This document shows positions 51,103 through 60,461 of a stretch of 64,000 nucleotides of DNA, one piece after another. Every line of letters begins with the position of its first letter. The first letter of the stretch is position 1. Both the position numbers and the translations under genes were made by a program. The notes under the pieces are model-generated. The model did no database searches. It had not been told where the DNA came from and saw only the letters and a list, made by a program, of their open reading frames with translations. Location of the stretch: the NCBI GenBank assembly GCA_949948895.1, contig CATLHE010000005.1, forward strand, positions 66,306 through 130,305, written 5' to 3'. Source of the DNA: an uncultured Christensenella sp. Its GTDB lineage: Bacteria; Bacillota; Clostridia; Christensenellales; Pumilibacteraceae.

Positions 51103-53652
51103 ATGGCAAGAAGAATTACACGCACGCCCGGCGGCGGCAAAGACAGTCAGGGCAAAGATTACGTAGACAATACCAAGATAATATCGACGCAGGTCGTGGA
51201 CGAGATGAAGCAGTGCTTTATCGCGTACGCCATGGCGGTCAACGTTTCGCGCGCCATACCCGACGTTCGCGACGGCTTGAAGCCCGTTCACCGCAGGATA
51301 GTTTATGCGATGGGCGAGCTCGGACTGCGCTCCGACAAACCGTACCGCAAGTGCGCGCGCGTAGTCGGCGACGTTTTGGGTAAATACCACCCGCACGGCG
51401 ATTCGTCGGTGTACGACGCGCTCGTTCGGTTCGCGCAGGACTTTTCCATGCGCTATCCGTTGGTGGACGGTCACGGTAACTTCGGTTCGGTCGACGGCGA
51501 TCCTCCCGCGGCTATGCGTTATACCGAAGCCAGGCTTGCCAAGATAGCGGACGAACTGCTTCGCGATATCGATAAAGAGACGGTCGATTGGACGAACAAC
51601 TTCGACGATTCGTTGCAAGAGCCGACGGTGCTTCCTTCGCGCTTCCCCAACCTTTTGGTCAACGGTTCGGACGGTATCGCCGTCGGTATGGCTACCAATA
51701 TCCCGCCGCACAACCTCGGCGAGGTGATAGACGCTATCGATGCGCTTATAGAAAATCCCGAAATCACCATTGACGAGCTCATGCGCTTTTTGCCCGCGCC
51801 CGATTATCCCACGGGCGGCTTGATAATGGGCAGAGCAAACATCAAGCGCGCGTACAAGACGGGTCGCGGCGGCGTCGTTATCCGCGCCAAAGCCGAGATA
51901 GAAGAGTATCCCGTTCGCGAGGGCTCCGACCTCATGCGTCAGCGCATTGTGGTCACCGAGCTTCCGTACCAAGTCAATAAGGAAAAGCTTATTGTCCAGA
52001 TCGCCGACCTTGTCAAGGACAAGCGTATCGAGGGCATAGCTGATATTAAAGAAGAGTCCGACCGCGACGGTATGCGTATCGTCATCGAAGTCAAGCGCGA
52101 TGCGCAAGCCCAAGTCGTACTCAACATGCTGTACAAGCATACCAATCTTCAGACTTCGCAGGGCATAACGTTCCTCGCGCTTGCCGACGGCGAGCCGAAG
52201 ATACTCAACCTTAAAGAGATGCTCCAATACTATTTGTTGCATCAAGAGGACGTTATCGTAAGGCGCACCAAGCACGACCTTGCGGCGGCGCAAGAACGCG
52301 CGCACATAGTCGAAGGCCTTGTCAAAGCTCAAGCCAATATAGACAAAGTTATCAAGATAATCAAGCAGAGCCGCGATAACGTGGAAGCCGCGGAACGGCT
52401 CATGGCGGAGTTCTATCTTTCGGACAAGCAAGCCAACGCCATTCTCGAAATGAAGCTCAGAAGGCTCACGAGTCTCGAGATAGACGCGCTACAAGCCGAG
52501 CTCCAATCGCTTACCGAAAAAATAGCTGACTACAAGAGCATACTCGCCAATCCTAAGCGCATTACCGATATTATCCGCGACGAGCTCAATACCGTCAAGG
52601 AAGAATACGGCAATCCGAGAAGGTCGGAGCTTGTCATAGACTTCGACGAGATAGATATAGGAGATCTTATCGACCGCGAGGACGTCGTCATTTCCATGAC
52701 GCACTACGGTTATATCAAGCGTCTTCCTACGACCGAGTACAAAGCTCAGCACCGCGGTGGCAAGGGCATTACCGCGCACCGTCCCAAGGAAGAGGACTTT
52801 GTCGAGAAGATGTTTGTCACCTGCACGCACGACACGCTTTTGTACTTTACCAATTACGGAAGAGTGTACGGCGCAAAGGCGTACGAAGTGCCCGAAGCGG
52901 AGCGTACCGCAAGGGGGCGCGCGATAATCAATCTTTTGCAGCTGAGCGAGGGCGAAAAAGTGAGCGCGGTCATTCCCATCAAGGACGACGAGTACAAGGG
53001 CAATCTCGTTATGTCGACCAAGCGCGGTATGATCAAAAAGACGGCGCTCAGCGAGTTCAGACAGATAAGAAAAGTGGGCAAGGTCGCTATTAAGCTGAAC
53101 GAGGGCGACGAGCTCATTTCCGTTCAGCAGTCTTGCGGTATCGACGAAATACTCATCGCGTCGCAGAGCGGTAAATGCATTCGCTTCTCGGAAGAGAACG
53201 TCAGGCTCATGGGCAGAGACACGCAGGGCGTTCGCGCCATGCGCCTCGACGAGGACGACAACGTGGTCGATATGTCGATAGTCCGTCCCGACTGCGACGT
53301 GCTCACGGTCAGCGAAAACGGCTACGGCAAACGCGTGGATATCGACGAGTTCCGCTTGCAGTCTCGCGCAGGTAAGGGCATAAAGGCGGGTACGTTCAAC
53401 CAAAAGACCGGACGGCTCGTCAATATGAAGCTCGTCGATCCCGAGGAAGACGTCATGGTCATTTCCGACAACGGCACGATAATAAGAATGGTCGTCAAGG
53501 AAATATCCAAGATAAGCCGCGACACGCAGGGCGTGAGAATGATGCGCGTCAAGAACCAAGGTCAGGTCGTCTGCGTCGCCACCGCGCCGCACCAAGAGAT
53601 AATCGAGGACGAAGGCGCCGAGGGCGCGCCCTCGGACGGCGGCGAAGAATAA
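51103..53652 (+). CDS. gyrA: DNA gyrase subunit A
   Basis: An 849-residue breakage-reunion subunit. The active-site Tyr is in [15 protein letters not shown], the quinolone-determining stretch is [20 protein letters not shown] with Ser and Asp at the positions equivalent to E. coli 83 and 87 (wild-type-like), and the C-terminal beta-propeller carries the GyrA box QHRGGKG, which separates gyrase from topoisomerase IV ParC. A short acidic tail ([15 protein letters not shown]) ends the protein. It is probably cotranscribed with gyrB. The terminator at 53672-53703 follows. Confidence 0.96.
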   Translation: MARRITRTPGGGKDSQGKDYVDNTKIISTQVVDEMKQCFIAYAMAVNVSRAIPDVRDGLKPVHRRIVYAMGELGLRSDKPYRKCARVVGDVLGKYHPHGDSSVYDALVRFAQDFSMRYPLVDGHGNFGSVDGDPPAAMRYTEARLAKIADELLRDIDKETVDWTNNFDDSLQEPTVLPSRFPNLLVNGSDGIAVGMATNIPPHNLGEVIDAIDALIENPEITIDELMRFLPAPDYPTGGLIMGRANIKRAYKTGRGGVVIRAKAEIEEYPVREGSDLMRQRIVVTELPYQVNKEKLIVQIADLVKDKRIEGIADIKEESDRDGMRIVIEVKRDAQAQVVLNMLYKHTNLQTSQGITFLALADGEPKILNLKEMLQYYLLHQEDVIVRRTKHDLAAAQERAHIVEGLVKAQANIDKVIKIIKQSRDNVEAAERLMAEFYLSDKQANAILEMKLRRLTSLEIDALQAELQSLTEKIADYKSILANPKRITDIIRDELNTVKEEYGNPRRSELVIDFDEIDIGDLIDREDVVISMTHYGYIKRLPTTEYKAQHRGGKGITAHRPKEEDFVEKMFVTCTHDTLLYFTNYGRVYGAKAYEVPEAERTARGRAIINLLQLSEGEKVSAVIPIKDDEYKGNLVMSTKRGMIKKTALSEFRQIRKVGKVAIKLNEGDELISVQQSCGIDEILIASQSGKCIRFSEENVRLMGRDTQGVRAMRLDEDDNVVDMSIVRPDCDVLTVSENGYGKRVDIDEFRLQSRAGKGIKAGTFNQKTGRLVNMKLVDPEEDVMVISDNGTIIRMVVKEISKISRDTQGVRMMRVKNQGQVVCVATAPHQEIIEDEGAEGAPSDGGEE

Positions 53653-53671
53653 AACCAATGTAGATTAAGAC

Positions 53672-53703
53672 AAAAAAGAGCTTTCTTAATGAAGGCTCTT
53701 TTT
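53672..53703 (+). terminator. Terminator after gyrA
   Basis: AAAAAGAGC and GCTCTTTTT with inner TTC/GAA pairing; T-rich tail. Confidence 0.8.
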
Positions 53704-53768
53704 GTTTGTAGGTAAGATTTATAGAAGAGACTGACATGAGAATAATATTCCGATCTTATCGGTAAGTA

Positions 53769-53797
53769 TTGACATTTTGCGCGTCGCGTGGTATTTT
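53769..53797 (+). promoter_or_regulatory. Promoter of the split STAND gene
   Basis: TTGACA at 53769-53774, 17-nt spacer, TATTTT at 53792-53797. The ribosome site GAGGAAG lies before ATG 53825. Confidence 0.7.
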
Positions 53798-53824
53798 ATG
53801 ATAAACAAATAGAGGAAGAACGTT

Positions 53825-54997
53825 ATGAGAGAGTATAAACTGCTTATAAGCCATGTTGGAAAAGACGAAGAACTCGCGATGAAGATAGTCCGCGCACTCG
53901 ACGGGCGAGTTTTTGAGTGCGACGGCGAGGAGAGCTTTACCGTAAAGCCTATTTATATGGAGAGCAAGACCGACGGCTGTCACGGCGATTTTATGGAGTG
54001 GTCGGCGAAAGCGGTAAAACGCGCGGACGGAGTGCTTGCCATAGTCACGCATAACACGGCGGAAACGAAAACGGCGGACGACGGCACGGAAGCGAACGTT
54101 AAAGTCGTGTATGACGAGATATCGTACGCGCGGCAAAAGTTAAAGGATATTGTATTATTCTTCGAGAGCGGCTTGGTTTTGGACGACGGCTTCGAACTGA
54201 TCATACAAAACATGAAGCGCGTGTACATGTGGGGCGAAATACCCGACGCGATAGAAGACGCCATAAACGACGTGGCACTTCACGCGCGGCGCAGGTTCGG
54301 CGGAAACCCGCTATTGGAATATGCGGGAAAAATAGCGGTCAAGCTCGTGCGGGCAAAGATACCTGATACATCTGAATACATAGGAAGAAGTGATAAGATA
54401 GAAGAGATAGACGATAACTTTGCGGCGGGTAAAAAGGTTGTGTGCATTACGGGCTTCGGCGGTATAGGCAAGACCACGCTCGCCAAAATGTATGCCAAGG
54501 CGCACGCGGACGAGCCTGTCGCTATTTACTACTGCGCGGGCGAAGAGGGCACGCTCAAAAACGCTATAGTCGGTCTCGGAGTGGAGTACGACGACCCAGA
54601 GTACGGGAGTATGACCTTTGATCAAAAGTACGCGCTCCGCATAAAACAGCTTCAAAATTTAGAGGTCAAGACGCTCGTTATAATAGACAACTTTAATGCA
54701 GACTTCGGAGCAGTGGCAAATCGTGAAACGCTTACCGACCTTGCGGCTTTGGATAAATGCAGGGTAATAATATCGTCGTGGCGAAAAGTGGATCGTAACG
54801 ACGTCGGACTTGTGGACGTTGGGAGGCTCTCCGATGACGAACTTAAAGAGCTGTTTTATCGTGACTCGCATTGCGAACGCACGGAAAAGAACAACGGGCT
54901 GATTGACAAGCTTATAGAGCGCACAAACGGTCACACCATGACGATGGAGCTCGCGGCAAAAGCGGTAGGTATCGACGAGAACGGCGTGAGCTTGTAA
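53825..54997 (+). CDS. TIR-like plus NB-ARC/STAND NTPase, N-terminal part of a split gene
   Basis: 390 residues. Residues 1-140 resemble a TIR-type effector (YKLLISHVGKDEELAMKIVR; ADGVLAIVTHNTAETKTADD; DEISYARQKLKDIVLFFESG). Residues 185-385 are a STAND/NB-ARC ATPase with Walker A GFGGIGKTT (210-218), Walker B TLVIIDNF (283-290) and sensor RVIISSWR. The frame ends at TAA 54995-54997, but the same frame continues without another stop for about 475 codons, so the gene was one TIR-STAND-TPR protein and a CAA-to-TAA change is the simplest cause. STAND proteins of this layout act as anti-phage sensors; here the role is inferred. Without readthrough the sensor part is lost. Confidence 0.8.
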   Translation: MREYKLLISHVGKDEELAMKIVRALDGRVFECDGEESFTVKPIYMESKTDGCHGDFMEWSAKAVKRADGVLAIVTHNTAETKTADDGTEANVKVVYDEISYARQKLKDIVLFFESGLVLDDGFELIIQNMKRVYMWGEIPDAIEDAINDVALHARRRFGGNPLLEYAGKIAVKLVRAKIPDTSEYIGRSDKIEEIDDNFAAGKKVVCITGFGGIGKTTLAKMYAKAHADEPVAIYYCAGEEGTLKNAIVGLGVEYDDPEYGSMTFDQKYALRIKQLQNLEVKTLVIIDNFNADFGAVANRETLTDLAALDKCRVIISSWRKVDRNDVGLVDVGRLSDDELKELFYRDSHCERTEKNNGLIDKLIERTNGHTMTMELAAKAVGIDENGVSL

Positions 54998-55015
54998 GAG
55001 ATAGTAGACGGGTTT

Positions 55016-56422
55016 TTGAGCGCCGACGCGGTGACGGCGGTAGGCGACCGTCACGACGGCTACGACGAGTACGACACGATTTACGCGCACCTAAGAAAAC
55101 TATTCGATTTGTCCGGCGTGAGTCAGGAACAGCAAATTCTTTTGGGTGCGCTCAGCTTTGCGTGCCGTCGCGGTCTCGGCGTGGAAGAAATAAAAAAGAA
55201 CATAGAATACGCGCCCAAAGACCTCATACGACTTTGCTCTTTGGGATACATAATAAAGTCTGAAAGCACTCCTCCTATGTATTCGTTGCATCCGCTTATG
55301 AGCGAATTAGCGATTAAAGATTTTGTAAAAGACCCCGCGCCGTTTGAGAAAGTGATTAATTATATAGTTTATGAAAAATCGCAAATGTCGGGTAATGATA
55401 CAGTCGATGATCTTGAAATGAGATTCGATTATGCGGAGCATATTTATAAGCGATTGTTACAATTGAGCGTGAGCTATTCGTCGGTTACAAGAGCGCTATT
55501 GGTAAGCTGTAATAGCCTTGGTGATATAGTGCAAGCACAAGGCGATTTGAAAAATGCGGAGAAATATTATAAGCAAAGTTACGAATTAGCGGAACAGATA
55601 GTTAAAGAAATAGGAACAATAGATTTGCGCAATAACTTTGCTGTGAGTTGTGAACGGTTAGGAGTTTTAGCCTTCATTAGAAGTGATTTTATGGCTGCGT
55701 TAAGATTTTATAAACAATGTTATGATATAAGAGAGCAGCTTGTAAATGAAACAGGAACGATAACATTTCGTAGGAATATGGCTGCAAGTTGTGAACAACT
55801 AGGGCATATAGCGCAAGTAAAAGGTGATCTAGTTAGTGCGGAATTATATTATAAACAGGGTTATAATATGCGAGAACGAATCGACGAAGAAATAGGAACG
55901 GTAGATTCGAAGGGCGGTTTAGCATATTGTTGTTGTTTGCTTGGAGAGATAGCGTTAATAAAAGATGATTATGAGACTGCAAAGTATTATTTCAAACAAG
56001 GTTATGAAATATCCAAATATTTAGTCGGCGAAATGGGCGTATTAAGTATGAGAGGAATTCTAGCGGTTAGTTGTAACGCGATAGGAAATATTGCGATTAT
56101 AGAAGATGAAATGTATACTGCTGAGTTATATTGTAAGAAAGGGTACGATTTGACTCAGCATCTTGTTGAACAACATGGGGTAGGGGCGTGGGATGCATTT
56201 ATCGGCGCTTGCGTAAATATGTATTTTATAATAGACGATGAGGGTAGTAGCCCATCTATGCTATTGAAAGCTTTTGATATGGCACAAGGATTATATGATA
56301 AAGGCATGGATGTCAATGGTAGATATAAACTCGTATTAAATGAATTGGAAGAACATTATCATGAAAACGGCGATGAAGAAAACGCACAAAAGATGAGAGA
56401 TGTTTTGGCGACGCTTGAATAG
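55016..56422 (+). CDS. TPR sensor part of the split STAND gene
   Basis: This 468-residue segment, in frame with the preceding one and separated from it only by the TAA at 54995, carries the winged-helix-like end of the STAND module (LLGALSFACRRGLGVEEIKK; LCSLGYIIKSESTPPMYSLH) and at least six TPR/Kinesin-light-chain-like repeats (NSLGDIVQAQGDLKNAEKYY; CEQLGHIAQVKGDLVSAELY; CCLLGEIALIKDDYETAKYY). TTG 55016 has no ribosome site, so independent translation is doubtful. The codon usage changes from GC-rich to AT-rich at about 55250, which suggests the sensor half was swapped by recombination. TPRs would recognise the trigger. Confidence 0.75.
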   Translation: MSADAVTAVGDRHDGYDEYDTIYAHLRKLFDLSGVSQEQQILLGALSFACRRGLGVEEIKKNIEYAPKDLIRLCSLGYIIKSESTPPMYSLHPLMSELAIKDFVKDPAPFEKVINYIVYEKSQMSGNDTVDDLEMRFDYAEHIYKRLLQLSVSYSSVTRALLVSCNSLGDIVQAQGDLKNAEKYYKQSYELAEQIVKEIGTIDLRNNFAVSCERLGVLAFIRSDFMAALRFYKQCYDIREQLVNETGTITFRRNMAASCEQLGHIAQVKGDLVSAELYYKQGYNMRERIDEEIGTVDSKGGLAYCCCLLGEIALIKDDYETAKYYFKQGYEISKYLVGEMGVLSMRGILAVSCNAIGNIAIIEDEMYTAELYCKKGYDLTQHLVEQHGVGAWDAFIGACVNMYFIIDDEGSSPSMLLKAFDMAQGLYDKGMDVNGRYKLVLNELEEHYHENGDEENAQKMRDVLATLE

Positions 56423-56462
56423 GCGCGTTGAGGTTCGATAAACATTTATTGTTTCACACAAA

Positions 56463-56487
56463 AAAACGACCGAGACTCGGTCGTTTT
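56463..56487. terminator. Bidirectional terminator
   Basis: AAAACGACCGAG and CTCGGTCGTTTT form a perfect 12-bp stem with a one-base loop (a tighter stem with a larger loop is more likely). A and T runs flank both sides, serving the STAND gene and the leftward gene at 56512. Confidence 0.8.
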
Positions 56488-56511
56488 GGAGCGTTTAGTG
56501 ATAATAGATTT

Positions 56512-57597
56512 TTATTTAATAAGTCCTAGTGACCTGGCGTATTCATATATTTTCTTCTTATAATTTTCGTAATTGCTTTCTTGCAAGTATTTTTTACCGT
56601 CAAATGTCAACCATAGAGTTCCGCTTTTATCGTCGCGATAACGCGTGTAATACGCTTCGCCACCGTGATATCCTATGGGTGAGAATAGGGATTCTATGAA
56701 TCTCTGTTCCTTAATATCATGATCGCAAGTTCTAGCATATTTCATGAGGGCGTCATAATAGTTTTGGAGTTCGTAATCGCGGTTTTTGGAAATTTCTTTA
56801 AGTCGTTTGTTTCCGGAGAGAAATGCTCCGCAATCGAGCTTGCGTTTGTAATCTCGTTTTAAGAAATTATTAGCCAAAAATTCTATCAATCGCTCTATCA
56901 TACTGCTGATAAATACTACGGCGAGAACTATACCGAATTGGAATGCCGTAAGATATTTTATTATTTTCTTTTCCGGAAAGTTATTCGTAAATGCAATAAA
57001 TCCGAAAATGAAAAAAGCGATTATCGATATAAAGGCTATAAATGAAAATGCTTCCCAAGAACCGTGGTTGCCGCTTGATTCGCCGCCCGGAACGAAAAAT
57101 GAAAAATAATCGACGCCCGCGCCCGCGGAATATATGGCAATCGATATCCAAATGAGAGCAAACGATATATAGGAAAGTATAACAAACAAGACGGAACGGT
57201 TTTTCTTTTCCTTATGCGGTTTTCTTTCGTCCGCACTCATGTCGTTGATCACGGGCGGAGTTTGACTTGCGCTGTTTTGAATAGCGGAAGATTGATATCG
57301 CTTGATAATTTCCGAGTCGGGTCGTTCGTTTACCGTAGAGTTTTTTTGTGTATTGTTTTGAACGACGGAAGTTTTATATGATTCGGCAAATTGTGAATCG
57401 TGTGGTTTAGTTATCGTCTTTGATTCCGTAGGAATAGTCAGGTCGTTTGTTTTGTCGGTATTGCTTTTTTGTTTTTTGATTTTTCGTAAATCGATAATTA
57501 TAGCAATTATGAGTATAGGAGCGACTAATAGAGTAGCAATTAAAAAAATTGTCAAACCGATATTTGCAGAAATAAAATACGTGATAACTTTGTACAT
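56512..57597 (-). CDS. Membrane protein with divergent XRE regulator
   Basis: A 361-residue protein. An N-terminal helix (FISANIGLTIFLIATLLVAP and ILIIAIIIDL) is followed by a long polar Ser/Thr/Asn/Lys linker (40-135), two to three further helices (VLFVILSYISFALIWISIAI; FSFIAFISIIAFFIFGFIAF; FGIVLAVVFISSMIERLIEF) and a cytoplasmic C-terminal domain (DYELQNYYDALMKYARTCDH; GTLWLTFDGKKYLQESNYEN). ATG 57597 has AGAGG upstream. No known family. It is divergent from a small XRE gene with a palindrome between them, so regulation by that protein is likely. AT-rich. Confidence 0.7.
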   Translation of the reverse strand: MYKVITYFISANIGLTIFLIATLLVAPILIIAIIIDLRKIKKQKSNTDKTNDLTIPTESKTITKPHDSQFAESYKTSVVQNNTQKNSTVNERPDSEIIKRYQSSAIQNSASQTPPVINDMSADERKPHKEKKNRSVLFVILSYISFALIWISIAIYSAGAGVDYFSFFVPGGESSGNHGSWEAFSFIAFISIIAFFIFGFIAFTNNFPEKKIIKYLTAFQFGIVLAVVFISSMIERLIEFLANNFLKRDYKRKLDCGAFLSGNKRLKEISKNRDYELQNYYDALMKYARTCDHDIKEQRFIESLFSPIGYHGGEAYYTRYRDDKSGTLWLTFDGKKYLQESNYENYKKKIYEYARSLGLIK

Positions 57598-57622
57598 AAA
57601 GAACCTCTTTTGTAATGGTATC

Positions 57623-57636
57623 ACAATTATAATTGT
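57623..57636. promoter_or_regulatory. Palindromic operator between divergent genes
   Basis: ACAATTATAATTGT is a perfect 14-bp palindrome lying 26 nt from one start codon and 41 nt from the other; it is the likely XRE binding site. Confidence 0.55.
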
Positions 57637-57676
57637 ATGTCAAATAATTTAACAAGAATATTTGTATACTACTGAC

Positions 57677-57886
57677 ATGAAAAACTGTTTTTCGGAAAAT
57701 CTGAAACAGTTGCGAACGTTGAAAAAATTGTCGCAAGCAAAACTCGCGCAGCTTTTAAGCGTCACGCAACAATGCGTCAGTGAATGGGAATTGGGTAAGA
57801 CCGAGCCTACTTTGTCATATTTAGTAAAGCTTGCGGATATTTTCGAGATATCGTTAGATTTATTGTGTGGAAGAGAGGAGTGGTAA
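57677..57886 (+). CDS. Small XRE-family repressor
   Basis: A 69-residue stand-alone HTH protein: FSENLKQLRTLKKLSQAKLA, QLLSVTQQCVSEWELGKTEP, LVKLADIFEISLDLLCGREE. The -10 box TATACT (57665-57670) ends 7 nt before ATG 57677, so the transcript is predicted leaderless. TTG 57662 is an alternative start but overlaps the -10. Its target is probably the divergent membrane-protein gene and itself. A terminator follows at 57918-57949. Confidence 0.8.
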   Translation: MKNCFSENLKQLRTLKKLSQAKLAQLLSVTQQCVSEWELGKTEPTLSYLVKLADIFEISLDLLCGREEW

Positions 57887-57917
57887 AAAGTTAATGATTT
57901 AAATAACATATTATAAT

Positions 57918-57949
57918 AAAAAACGGCCGAATTGTTCGGTCGTTTTTTT
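57918..57949. terminator. Terminator after the XRE gene
   Basis: AAAACGGCCGAA and TTCGGTCGTTTT pair around TTG with one G-U, followed by T7. It may also stop the leftward YjzC-like transcript. Confidence 0.8.
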
Positions 57950-57974
57950 GTGTAGTATAGAGCGGTCGACAATG

Positions 57975-58127
57975 TCAGTCGATTTCGAAATGGCTGCCGC
58001 CGTGTTGCGTGGGAGGCATTCTGTTGCCCTTTTTAACGCGTACAGTGCCGACAGTCCTGCCGTTAGAGCCGATTATTTTGTACTCTCCGGTCTTGGGGGC
58101 GATCTTGCCCGACGTCAACTTGTTCAT
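57975..58127 (-). CDS. YjzC-like 50-residue protein
   Basis: A 50-codon gene. ATG 58127 follows a perfect AAGGAGG at 7 nt, and the product starts MNKLTSGKIAPKTGEYKIIG and continues SNGRTVGTVRVKKGNRMPPT to a TGA at 57975-57977. The TSGxxAPxTGxY opening and the V-x-KGxxxPPT ending match the short YjzC-type proteins widespread in Bacillota and related phyla, whose function is unknown. It stands alone between the XRE terminator and repeat block 5. Confidence 0.8.
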   Translation of the reverse strand: MNKLTSGKIAPKTGEYKIIGSNGRTVGTVRVKKGNRMPPTQHGGSHFEID

Positions 58128-58141
58128 GTTATCCCTCCTTA

Positions 58142-58679
58142 GCGTTATTATGTCGCAATTTGTCGAATAGTATACGCAGGATAATTTAGGGCGGCGTTTT
58201 CGGTGGTTTAGCGTTTACGCTATGCGGCGGTTCGCCTAGATTCTTCGCCTGCGGCTCAGAATGACAAGCCAGAGGCTTGGCGTGCGTCGTGTGTTTGCTT
58301 AGGTGGTGATTTTGTGTTATATCGAATAAGAATCAAACAGAATATCCCATTATCGATACCTGTCATCCTGAGGCATCGCCGAAGGATCTAGGGCGTAAGC
58401 CCGCATAATTATTGTAACGCCATTTTTCGGGCGTAACGTAAATCGTTTGCATACGTACACACACGATAGGCATCCAAGCTGTGCTTGGCGACGCGCCATA
58501 CGGGAGAGTGACGATTGGTTTAACGTTTACGCTATGCGGCGGTTCGCCTAGATTCTTCGCCTGCGGCTCAGAATGACAAGTTGATGGCGTATACGCACTT
58601 TTTCGGGTGTTACGCAAAACATATTACCCACGCAAATACACGACAGACGCCAAGCCTTTGGCTTGCACACGACAGAAAT
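58142..58679. repeat. Non-coding mosaic of interspersed hairpin repeats (block 5)
   Basis: About 540 bp. GCGGCGG-TTCGCC units with ATTCT/AGAAT stems lie at 58219-58264 and 58533-58578 and are identical over some 45 bp; an inverted ATCCT/AGGAT unit lies at 58362-58402. Palindromes are at 58265-58279 (CAAGCCAGAGGCTTG), 58474-58488 and 58651-58665. Only repeat-derived frames exist. Confidence 0.8.
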
Positions 58680-58694
58680 CCAAGCTGTGCTTGG
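58680..58694. repeat. CCAAGC hairpin abutting a stop codon
   Basis: CCAAGCTGTGCTTGG lies directly after the TAA (58695-58697, minus strand) of the 58695-59153 gene with no gap, as also seen at 30738-30755. Confidence 0.8.
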
Positions 58695-59153
58695 TTAGTT
58701 GTGGAGGAAGCGGCGCATTTCGTCGATGTTCTTTTGCTGGACCCAGAGCAGTTTGTAGCCGATATTTTTAAGATCGTCGTCGATATCCGAAAAATCGGAG
58801 AGCTTGCTCGTGCACTCGGTCACGCCCTTGGTCGTGCCGTCGATTATCATCTTGGCTATCTCGCTGTCTGCGGTGTCCTCGCCGATCTTGATATCGATCA
58901 TGAACTCCGCCATCATCTGCGGGATCTTGCCTACGGGCTTGGGCTCGGCATCGCGCGCTTCGAGCTTGCGCGTCACCTGTGCGCACACATTGGAATAATC
59001 GAAAATATCCTTTTCGACCGCTTCTCTGAGCTCGCCCGCGCCGATATTATTATTGACGTGTTCGAGCGTGTCGCGACCCATTTGCGCCGCTTGGTGTAGC
59101 TGTTTCAAAAACTCGACTTCGCGAGCGAGTATGGTCTGTTGTTCTTTGTTCAT
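58695..59153 (-). CDS. Helical hypothetical protein
   Basis: A 152-residue soluble, all-helical, acidic protein (LAREVEFLKQLHQAAQMGRD; ELREAVEKDIFDYSNVCAQV; IAKMIIDGTTKGVTECTSKL; DLKNIGYKLLWVQQKNIDEM). The layout resembles a helical bundle, and there is no metal-ligand pattern of ferritins. GAGGTGA precedes ATG 59153. It follows spmB on the same strand by 76 nt and may belong to that transcript. I do not recognise a family. Confidence 0.7.
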   Translation of the reverse strand: MNKEQQTILAREVEFLKQLHQAAQMGRDTLEHVNNNIGAGELREAVEKDIFDYSNVCAQVTRKLEARDAEPKPVGKIPQMMAEFMIDIKIGEDTADSEIAKMIIDGTTKGVTECTSKLSDFSDIDDDLKNIGYKLLWVQQKNIDEMRRFLHN

Positions 59154-59229
59154 AATTTCACCTCGACGCTAGTTTGCGTAAGCGGCAGAGGTTTTAAACG
59201 CAAACCGTTCGGGGTTCTAAAATTTAGCG

Positions 59230-59736
59230 CTAGAAAAATCGCAAAAGAAAGCACCCGACGATACAGCCCGTGTACGTCGCGACGAGCGCGACGGGTATGG
59301 CGTAGCGCAGGCGTTTCACTTTGGACTGCGAGAAATATATCGTCGCGATATAGAACACCGTTTCGCTCGACCCGTAAATGACCGACGCGCACCTGCCTAT
59401 ATAACTGTCCGCGCCGTACTGCGTGTATATCCCGTCGAGCACGGCGAGCGAGCCCGCGCCCGACACCGGACGAAGGAACAACAGCTCCGCGAGTTCCTTG
59501 GGCAGCCCCGCCTTATTGAGTACAGGCGCGAGCGCATCGGCGAGCATAGCGGACGCGCCCGACACACGGAACGCCTCGACCGCGACCATGACCGCGAGCA
59601 GGTACGGGAACACGCTTATGGTAAGATCGACGGCTTGGCGCGCGCCGCCTATGAACCCGCCGTAAGGATCGCGCTTTTTTATAAACGACGCTAAAAGTAC
59701 CAATAAAAAAAGTATGGGGATTATGTACGCGCTCAC
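59230..59736 (-). CDS. spmB: Spore maturation protein B
   Basis: A 168-residue membrane protein of the nucleoside-recognition (Gate) group. Seen are KKRDPYGGFIGGARQAVDLT, FPYLLAVMVAVEAFRVSGAS, LFLRPVSGAGSLAVLDGIYT and RCASVIYGSSETVFYIATIY, matching SpmB closely. SpmA and SpmB are needed for spore core dehydration in endospore formers. The start overlaps the spmA stop by 4 nt (ATGA). The pair implies that the organism, or its ancestor, forms spores. Confidence 0.9.
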   Translation of the reverse strand: MSAYIIPILFLLVLLASFIKKRDPYGGFIGGARQAVDLTISVFPYLLAVMVAVEAFRVSGASAMLADALAPVLNKAGLPKELAELLFLRPVSGAGSLAVLDGIYTQYGADSYIGRCASVIYGSSETVFYIATIYFSQSKVKRLRYAIPVALVATYTGCIVGCFLLRFF

Positions 59737-60461
59737 CGCTTCGCCTCCGTTGCGGCGGGCTCAGCCGCTACGGTAATTCCGCGCTTGCTGTGCCGCTGTG
59801 CTTTACCGTGCGAGCTTTTGCGTAGCGCGCGTTTACGGCGGGGCTCGCGGCTCTCGGTATCTTCGAACAGCGCGGGCGCGGTCGTCGGCTCGGCGGGCTT
59901 TTTGCGGTCGAATATCTTGGAGCAGATCTTGACACCGATTATCCCGATGAGAGTAGACAGCACGGTGGCGATGAGCGACGGGAACAAAAAGTCGGACGGA
60001 TTAGCCGAGCCCGCCGTTGCGCGCATGCCTATGACGGTAGTGGGCAGGAGCTGTAGGCTCGTTGCGGATATAACGGTCAGCATGATCATGTCCGTCGTTG
60101 CGCGCGTGCCGCCCGTATCCATGCGCTTGATGGCGTTTATCGCCATGGGCGTGGCGGCGTTGCCAAGCCCCAACAGGTTGGCGGAAACGTTCATCGTTAT
60201 GTACTTGCGCGTTTCCGTATCGCTCGACGGGAACAGGCGTTTAATGACGGGGCGGAGCAGGCGTTCAAGTCCGCGCGACAGCCCCAAGCGCTCGATGAGC
60301 GCGAAAAAGCCCAACCAGAACGCGTATAGCGCCATCAGGTTGAGCGACAGTTCCACGGCGCTGTGCGCGCCCGTTATCATTGCATTGACCGACGCCGCGG
60401 GGTCGGTGAACAGCGTCAGTCCAAGCGACGCTACGAGCATTATGAGCCAGATGATAGCCAT
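59733..60461 (-). CDS. spmA: Spore maturation protein A with basic C-terminal extension
   Basis: A 242-residue membrane protein. Residues 1-195 match SpmA: AVELSLNLMALYAFWLGFFA, RLLRPVIKRLFPSSDTETRK, ITMNVSANLLGLGNAATPMA, SATSLQLLPTTVIGMRATAG, then FLFPSLIATVLSTLIGIIGV. Usual SpmA ends near 195; here some 45 further residues are Lys/Arg-rich (EPRRKRALRKSSHGKAQRHS) and cytoplasmic. ATG 60461 has AGGG upstream. The extension is odd and may bind nucleic acid or the membrane; that is inference. Confidence 0.9.
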   Translation of the reverse strand: MAIIWLIMLVASLGLTLFTDPAASVNAMITGAHSAVELSLNLMALYAFWLGFFALIERLGLSRGLERLLRPVIKRLFPSSDTETRKYITMNVSANLLGLGNAATPMAINAIKRMDTGGTRATTDMIMLTVISATSLQLLPTTVIGMRATAGSANPSDFLFPSLIATVLSTLIGIIGVKICSKIFDRKKPAEPTTAPALFEDTESREPRRKRALRKSSHGKAQRHSKRGITVAAEPAATEAKR

